Below are positions 40,462-45,286 of a DNA stretch of 45,286 nt, in pieces (position 1 is the stretch's first letter; each line of letters opens with the position of its first letter). The notes below the pieces were generated by a model. The model was not told where the DNA came from. It worked only from the letters and a program-made list of their open reading frames with translations, and did no database searches. Made by a program: the position numbers and the translations under genes. The DNA comes from Chitinophagales bacterium (GTDB lineage Bacteria; Bacteroidota; Bacteroidia; Chitinophagales; Chitinophagaceae), in NCBI GenBank assembly GCA_021323755.1, contig JAJPKJ010000061.1, positions 1-45,286 of the forward strand, given 5' to 3'.

Positions 40462-41217
40462 TTACCCCAGATGATGGTTGTTCCGGTAAAAGATAATGAG
40501 GCTAGCAGCTTTTGCATCTAAAGCGTTCAACAATGTTCTTTGTGCTTTGGTGATCCTGAGGTAAAGTTGCAACTGGTTGAACCATTTGTTGAGTAAAGCC
40601 TTGTCCCCCGAAAATAGTAAGGGTCCGTTCAGTTCGCTGATGCCGGTATCACCGCCCGACAGCGAGGAAACGTTCATCAGCGGCGAGACCACTTTAAAGC
40701 TTGCCAGTTCATTGAGAGTGTTGCGGACATTATTTTGCGCGTCCTGGTAGATCGTCGTTTCAAAATTATAGGTGCTCCGGTACATCTCTTCATAGGAAAG
40801 AATACTGTCGGCATCCTCTTTTTCCAATAACCGGTAGCCCCCGGCGTTGGCGAGCTGCGTAAGGGTGCGGTCATTTATGATAAAAGGTCTATTCACTTTG
40901 GAATATTTGATGAGTATACCCATGCAGGATGTTGCTTTGAGATCGCCCGACACAGTATCATAACAGGAATACATGCTCCCAAGCGCCGTTATTTTGGCTT
41001 CATCAAAGCGGATGATATTGTTCATCCTCGCGGTGTCTGCTTCTAGGTCTTCGACCAGCGAGCGGATATACTGCTCTCCCTGTTCACCCTCTTTGATGCG
41101 CTCTCTTACATTTTCTGCAATAAATCCAAGGGTGACCGCAAGGAATATCATTAAGAATTCCAGAAAATATTCTTTGAATGATTTTTTTTCAACCTGGGGG
41201 TGGTGGTGGACTTCCAT
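40462..41217 (-). CDS. Membrane-anchored protein of a two-member local family (DUF6090-like), 251 aa
   Basis: The start MEVHHHP is shared with its paralogue at 42887, which fixes the ATG at 41217 rather than 41226. The N-terminus KEYFLEFLMIFLAVTLGFIAENVRE holds one transmembrane helix followed by a long helical, charged soluble domain (YIRSLVEDLEADTARM and further helices). The YFLEFLMIFLAVTLGF pattern is typical of a Bacteroidota family of unknown function (DUF6090-like). It has an upstream repeat at 41242-41274 in common with the paralogue. Function unknown. Confidence 0.65.
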   Translation of the reverse strand: MEVHHHPQVEKKSFKEYFLEFLMIFLAVTLGFIAENVRERIKEGEQGEQYIRSLVEDLEADTARMNNIIRFDEAKITALGSMYSCYDTVSGDLKATSCMGILIKYSKVNRPFIINDRTLTQLANAGGYRLLEKEDADSILSYEEMYRSTYNFETTIYQDAQNNVRNTLNELASFKVVSPLMNVSSLSGGDTGISELNGPLLFSGDKALLNKWFNQLQLYLRITKAQRTLLNALDAKAASLIIFYRNNHHLG

Positions 41218-41241
41218 GTTAAGCAATTAGGTAACTAAAAT

Positions 41242-41274
41242 AAGCAAAACATTTTACTTACCCGTCACCGTTAG
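41242..41274. repeat. 33-nt upstream repeat, copy 1
   Basis: It matches 42899-42931 at 28 of 33 positions by eye, ending TCACCGTTAG. It is located 24 nt upstream of the start of the first paralogue. The core TTAtCCATCACCGTTA also occurs at 41971-41986. It could be a shared promoter/operator, or a remnant of the duplication. Confidence 0.5.
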
Positions 41275-41324
41275 CCTCGTCCTTTCTTGTGGAACTACTT
41301 TTTTTAGTTTATTTTTAATGAAGT

Positions 41325-41963
41325 ATGGATGCCGATTTTCAACTGATAAAAGAACAATACCGCCGGATGAATGACCAGGAACTGGTCTGGTTTGCAAACA
41401 ATGAATCGCAGACTATCACGCCGGGCGCTTTTGGCCTGCTTATGGCTGAATTTGAGCGGAGAGGATTGGATGCATCTGTTATCCAGAGCGCTGCGGTTGA
41501 CCGTGACCTGCTGGAGGCAACAAAGCTCTCTGAATTCGAGCGCACCACAGCTGATGCTTTTACCCAAAGCATCTGGAAATTTGCCCTGGATCAAAAACTG
41601 CATGGTGCAACCGAGCCTGAACTCATGGTAGCGTTGGTTCAAAAACATATCAGCCCGGAGTATGCGCATATGCTGATTGAAAGCATTGGCCCCAAAATGC
41701 AGGAGGAGCTTGAATCGATAAAGACCCAAAGGATCGCAGGCTGGGTACTGCTGGTCACCGGTCTTTTGCTTTTTATCATAACGCTCAATATCTCTATTCA
41801 CACGCGCATATTTTTTTTGTTCGGCATCTCGATGTTCATCACCGGTCTGGTGGCCCTTGTCAACTGTGCATCCCGTGAAAAAAAATGCCGGAAGATCCTG
41901 GAAAATATCCAAAAGGAAAAGGAGGTTCGCGAGGCAGAAAATCCTGCAGAACCAATCCAATAA
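41325..41963 (+). CDS. Membrane protein with two C-terminal TM helices, 212 aa
   Basis: The N-terminal ~145 residues are soluble and helical (YRRMNDQELVWFANNESQTI, then FGLLMAEFERRGLDASVI). Two adjacent hydrophobic helices follow, IAGWVLLVTGLLLFIITLNI and IFFLFGISMFITGLVALVN, then a charged tail (CRKILENIQKEKEVREAE). No catalytic motif or named family is seen. It lies on the opposite strand between the two MEVHHH paralogues. A third copy of the CATCACCGTTA motif occurs just after its stop. Confidence 0.6.
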   Translation: MDADFQLIKEQYRRMNDQELVWFANNESQTITPGAFGLLMAEFERRGLDASVIQSAAVDRDLLEATKLSEFERTTADAFTQSIWKFALDQKLHGATEPELMVALVQKHISPEYAHMLIESIGPKMQEELESIKTQRIAGWVLLVTGLLLFIITLNISIHTRIFFLFGISMFITGLVALVNCASREKKCRKILENIQKEKEVREAENPAEPIQ

Positions 41964-42116
41964 AAAACAGTTATCCATCACCGTTATCCTGCAAGCGCAG
42001 GGCTCATTATTTCGCAAAAGAATTAGTGACAGTTTAGTATCAGGATTCGGTAGAGATGCATTTTGAAATTATCCAGTGGCAAACTTAATTTTGTTTCTTT
42101 GTGCTTTAGATCAGAC

Positions 42117-42887
42117 CTACTTTAAATCGTATTCGGTATTAAGCAAGCTGATCAGGTTTTTTGCATAATCCAATTGATCCTGCATGTACTGTACATACCC
42201 TTTTAAAGAGGTTGACATCTGTGAAGCATTATTGAAAACGGCAGTTAGTTTTTCTTTGTCATTGCTTAGGGGAAGTATGTCCGCATTCTTATAATTGAAT
42301 AAAACAAGATGCGGGGTTATCTCCATGTCCACGATGCTGGTATCCTGAAAATAGGTAAAATCGGATGTCTTTTTAAAGTCAAGCAGGGATTCTTTGTAGA
42401 AAAAATAGCAGTCAGCTTCTTGTGCAGCCGTTATTTTATTTTTTAGCTCGTAGCCTAATATAGAGTCGACCGTTGTTTGATTGTCTATTAAACGCAGCAT
42501 ACCCGATGATTTGAGTTGTTGCATGGCGGCATCATTGGTCTTAAAATACCAGTCTTGGATAAACCCGTTTGTGCCGTATTGATAAAACCTTCTTTTGTTC
42601 ACTGCTGTTGTCAGATCGGAATTTTTGAGCCCGATAAAACTGTCCAGGTTCTGCGCGATAAAGTTGTTGGAATAAATGATGCTGCGCAATTGGGCTGTAT
42701 CTGATGACAAACATTTTACAAGGCTTTTGATGGACTGTTTTTCCTTTTCCTTATCGCCAAAATGTTCTCTTAAGCTTTCTGCAAAAAAACCCATCGTCAC
42801 CGCCAGGAATATCATCAGAAATTCGAGAAAGTATTCTTTCCATTTTTTCGGTTTATGGAGCAGGTCGGGATGATGATGAACTTCCAT
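42117..42887 (-). CDS. Paralogue of the 41217 gene: membrane-anchored DUF6090-like protein, 256 aa
   Basis: It opens MEVHHHPDLLHK and then KEYFLEFLMIFLAVTMGFFA, nearly identical to the paralogue's transmembrane segment, before diverging in the soluble domain (SIKSLVKCLSSDTAQLRSII, IQDWYFKTNDAAMQQLKSSG). The pair probably arose by duplication and then diverged in the extracytoplasmic or cytoplasmic domain. The His-rich N-terminus (HHHP) is conserved in both. Function unknown. Confidence 0.65.
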   Translation of the reverse strand: MEVHHHPDLLHKPKKWKEYFLEFLMIFLAVTMGFFAESLREHFGDKEKEKQSIKSLVKCLSSDTAQLRSIIYSNNFIAQNLDSFIGLKNSDLTTAVNKRRFYQYGTNGFIQDWYFKTNDAAMQQLKSSGMLRLIDNQTTVDSILGYELKNKITAAQEADCYFFYKESLLDFKKTSDFTYFQDTSIVDMEITPHLVLFNYKNADILPLSNDKEKLTAVFNNASQMSTSLKGYVQYMQDQLDYAKNLISLLNTEYDLK

Positions 42888-42898
42888 ACTTTAAAATT

Positions 42899-42931
42899 AA
42901 GTAAAACATTTAATTTACTCATCACCGTTAG
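42899..42931. repeat. 33-nt upstream repeat, copy 2
   Basis: AAGTAAAACATTT, then TCATCACCGTTAG, the same element as 41242-41274, here 11 nt from the start codon of the second paralogue. The 240-nt gap up to the next gene at 43128 shows nothing else recognisable. Confidence 0.5.
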
Positions 42932-43127
42932 TACGAGGAATTTTACCAGAACACAAACCCAAAAAAGATCTTTTGACGGAACAGCGACGGGCATAATAAA
43001 ATAGCCGGAGAAATGCTCCAGCCAGAAATAAAACGGGAAGAAAAGGGTATGACTCCCAAAATGCGTTATTTTTAATAGACCAAGATCTGGTTCATCGCAT
43101 TAAACCCTGCTCAACATTCAACCGAAA

Positions 43128-45286
43128 ATGAGAAAATCATTTACGCAGATTATCTGCGGCTGTTTTTTTGCTACTGCCGCTTTTGCCCAAAACAAAATGG
43201 AAAGCGGCTACCAGCTTATCAATAATTATACGGCAAAGGAGTATGGCGCGGGGCAAGAAGATTTCGCGATCATGCAAAACGAAAAAGGCATTATGTATTT
43301 TGGGAATGGCGCAGGCATGCTGGAGTTTGACGGCGCAAAGTGGCAGCTTTACCCGTTGCCAAATGCAGCAACAGCGCCCCGCTCCTTAGCAAACGGCGAG
43401 GGAGGAAAAATATATGTAGGCGGACAAGGCGATATCGGTTATTTTTTGCAGGATTCTGCGGGCAAACTAGCCTTTCACAGCCTGGCAAATCTTTTACCAA
43501 AAGACAAAAGAGATTTTGCAGACGTGTTCCACACCATCGTCTCTAACGGCAAAGTGTATTTCAATGCCGTCAAATATATTTTTATCTGGGACATACAAAA
43601 AAAAGAATTCAGGATCATCGAAAGCAAAGAGAAGTTTCACATTATGTTTAAGGCGAACGGGAACATCTATGTGCGCGAATGGAAAAAAGGTTTGGAATTG
43701 TTGAATGGCGATTCTTTGATGTTTATAAAAGGAAGCGAAAAATTTGCAGATGAAAGAATATACGTTATGCTCCCGTTTCCGGGCGAAAAGGGAACCTACC
43801 TGATCGTTACAAGAACGATGGGTATGTTCAAATACGATGGCGCCAATTTTATTCCATTCAAAACGGAGGCGGATCAATTTATAAAAGATAACGTGATCTA
43901 TAATGGCTTAATACTTTCCGACGATAATATTTTGTTGGGCACGCTGCATGGCGGCGCAATATTGATCGATCGTAACGGTAAAGAAATCCGCAGGTATAAC
44001 CGGCAAACCGGCATCATAAACAACGCAATCGATTTTGCATTCCAGGATCGCTCGGGTGCTATCTGGCTGGCTACAGCTAATGGCATTTCAAGAGTGGATT
44101 ATACATCGCCCGTAGCTTATTTTGGCTCAGCGAATAATTTCTCAACTGCTGTAAATGATATCATCCGGCACAACGGCATCATATATATTGCTGCCCAGGA
44201 AGGCACGTATTACCTCGATCCCCGCACTTCAGATTTTCATCAGGTGCAGGATGCTAATACCCAATCCTGGTGCTTTCTTGAAATAGGGAACGATCTGTTG
44301 GTAGGAAAATTTGATGGGTTATTCAAGATAGAAAATGATAAATTATCTACGATAAAAAAATCAACGGGCAATGAATATACAGTTCGTGGGATGAAACAAT
44401 CGTCGCTAAACCCAAACAGGATATATCTGGGCGTTACAAGCGGAATATGGTCCGTGTTAAAAACTGCTGATGGATGGGTAGATGAGGGGAAAATTTTGGA
44501 TTTCGGTGATATTGTTACCAACATCCTGGAAGATGCAAACGGCAACCTGCTTGTAGGCACTTATATAAATGGTTTATTCGCGATCAGCTTTCGAAAAGAT
44601 GATAAAGGGAATATCATATTGGCAGAGCCTCTTATTAAGCATTTTGATAAAACAAGCGGTCTAGAAAGCGGACAGATAATTCCATATACATTCAACGGCA
44701 CAAACTACTTTTTTGCTACCGATAGCGTATACAAATTTGATGAGAATAAAAAAATATTTAACAGCGATAAATCAGACAAATTTATTGCCTCTGTAAAGAA
44801 TTTTAACCTGAGCCTGGCATCGGAATATCCGCAAGATAGCCTCGGGCGGATATGGATGTCAGACATTAGCAAGTTGTACATGGCCAAAGTAGAGGCTGAT
44901 GGATCTTATACATGGATATCTGAGCCTTTCAACAGTTTTGCTGACCAGGTAGTGACTAAAGTCTATTCTGAAAAAAACGGCACTACATGGGTCGGCACCG
45001 GCAGCGGATTGGTGCGGTATGATTTTACAAAAGAAAATGAGGGCAAAATAAATTTCCCTGCGCTGGTGCGCAACGTGCAGATCGGTGGCGACTCAACAAT
45101 TTATTTTGGCGATGGATTGGATAGCGCTTCCATTCCGAAAATTGATTATAAAAACAATTCGGTAAAATTCAGTTATTCTGCAACAAGCTATGAAAGCAAG
45201 AACAGCAACCAGTTCAAAATATTTTTAGAAGGCTTTGATAAAGGCTGGTCTGCATGGTCAACAGAAACAGTAAAAAATTATACCAA
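43128..45286 (+). CDS. Periplasmic two-component-regulator-type beta-propeller protein with Y_Y_Y domain (3' end outside window)
   Basis: A signal peptide (FTQIICGCFFATAAFA, cleavage near AQN) starts the protein; an open frame of 719 codons then runs off the right edge. The body consists of propeller repeats of the Reg_prop kind, for example YFGNGAGMLEFDGAKWQLYP, IWLATANGISRVDYTSPV, LLVGTYINGLFAI and TWVGTGSGLVRYDF. The end of the visible part is NNSVKFSYSATSYESKNSNQ and FKIFLEGFDKGWSAW, the Y_Y_Y domain that precedes the membrane helix. What follows outside the window could be a histidine kinase domain, a LuxR-type HTH, or an adenylate-cyclase-type output; in Bacteroidota these propeller sensors usually respond to glycans. 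Confidence 0.82.
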   Translation, partial: MRKSFTQIICGCFFATAAFAQNKMESGYQLINNYTAKEYGAGQEDFAIMQNEKGIMYFGNGAGMLEFDGAKWQLYPLPNAATAPRSLANGEGGKIYVGGQGDIGYFLQDSAGKLAFHSLANLLPKDKRDFADVFHTIVSNGKVYFNAVKYIFIWDIQKKEFRIIESKEKFHIMFKANGNIYVREWKKGLELLNGDSLMFIKGSEKFADERIYVMLPFPGEKGTYLIVTRTMGMFKYDGANFIPFKTEADQFIKDNVIYNGLILSDDNILLGTLHGGAILIDRNGKEIRRYNRQTGIINNAIDFAFQDRSGAIWLATANGISRVDYTSPVAYFGSANNFSTAVNDIIRHNGIIYIAAQEGTYYLDPRTSDFHQVQDANTQSWCFLEIGNDLLVGKFDGLFKIENDKLSTIKKSTGNEYTVRGMKQSSLNPNRIYLGVTSGIWSVLKTADGWVDEGKILDFGDIVTNILEDANGNLLVGTYINGLFAISFRKDDKGNIILAEPLIKHFDKTSGLESGQIIPYTFNGTNYFFATDSVYKFDENKKIFNSDKSDKFIASVKNFNLSLASEYPQDSLGRIWMSDISKLYMAKVEADGSYTWISEPFNSFADQVVTKVYSEKNGTTWVGTGSGLVRYDFTKENEGKINFPALVRNVQIGGDSTIYFGDGLDSASIPKIDYKNNSVKFSYSATSYESKNSNQFKIFLEGFDKGWSAWSTETVKNYT

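Noticed and set aside
41304-42017. Minus-strand frame of 237 aa opposite the gene at 41325
   Set aside because: The plus-strand frame has two clean TM helices and normal codon use; the antisense peptide is Cys/His/Gln-rich with no pattern.

Overview
The window reads as a chromosomal segment of a Bacteroidota bacterium, most likely from the Chitinophagaceae or a near relative. The evidence is an ECF sigma / FecR / SusC (with STN domain) / SusD cassette, an RteC-like protein, promoters of the TAnnTTTG type, almost no Shine-Dalgarno sites, and AT-rich intergenic DNA. No tRNA, rRNA, CRISPR array or intact insertion sequence was seen. The gene at the left edge is cut at its 3' end and the gene at the right edge at its 3' end.

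Layout. 1-2.05 kb: an RmuC-like coiled-coil/nuclease-fold protein and a divergent pair of small HTH regulators around a palindromic operator. 2.05-6.1 kb: a hydroxamate-siderophore type island, with an AraC regulator divergent from three overlapping genes (AlcB-type acyltransferase, HGSNAT/DUF1624-like membrane protein, IucD-type N-hydroxylase). No NIS synthetase is visible. 6.2-7.25 kb: an ACT-domain protein coupled to a short RteC-like protein, preceded by an unusual run of five RNA hairpins. 7.4-21.5 kb: a large same-strand locus, with ECF sigma factor, FecR anti-sigma, SusC, SusD, a DUF4397-like lipoprotein, another lipoprotein, an HExxH metalloprotease, a GH78 alpha-L-rhamnosidase and a polysaccharide deacetylase. 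It looks like an inducible outer-membrane uptake system for a rhamnose-bearing, possibly protein-linked, glycan.

21.6-34.3 kb is an accessory, defence-like island and the most interesting part. A decayed gene lies next to a ~1820-residue SF2 helicase with a DUF1998-type C-terminus (DruE-like). Divergent from it are a 92-93 residue protein, a MORC-like GHKL ATPase and a DUF4338 (DruA-like) protein joined to it by a TAATG junction. A YunG-like protein with its own promoter follows, and a C-terminally membrane-anchored protein faces it. DruA-like and DruE-like proteins together with a MORC/GHKL ATPase suggest a Druantia-related anti-phage system of unfamiliar composition. Function is inferred, not shown.

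34.7-36.8 kb: a minus-strand cluster (small membrane protein, beta-barrel-like secreted protein, papain-fold protein lacking the usual catalytic Asn) with a repeated element 15 nt before two of its start codons. 37.1-39.8 kb: a lipoprotein and a split sensor system (7-TM protein, one-TM histidine kinase, NarL-type regulator). 40.1-42.9 kb: small membrane proteins, including two paralogues whose upstream regions share a 33-nt repeat. 43.1 kb to the end: the N-terminal ~720 residues of a periplasmic beta-propeller/Y_Y_Y sensor protein.
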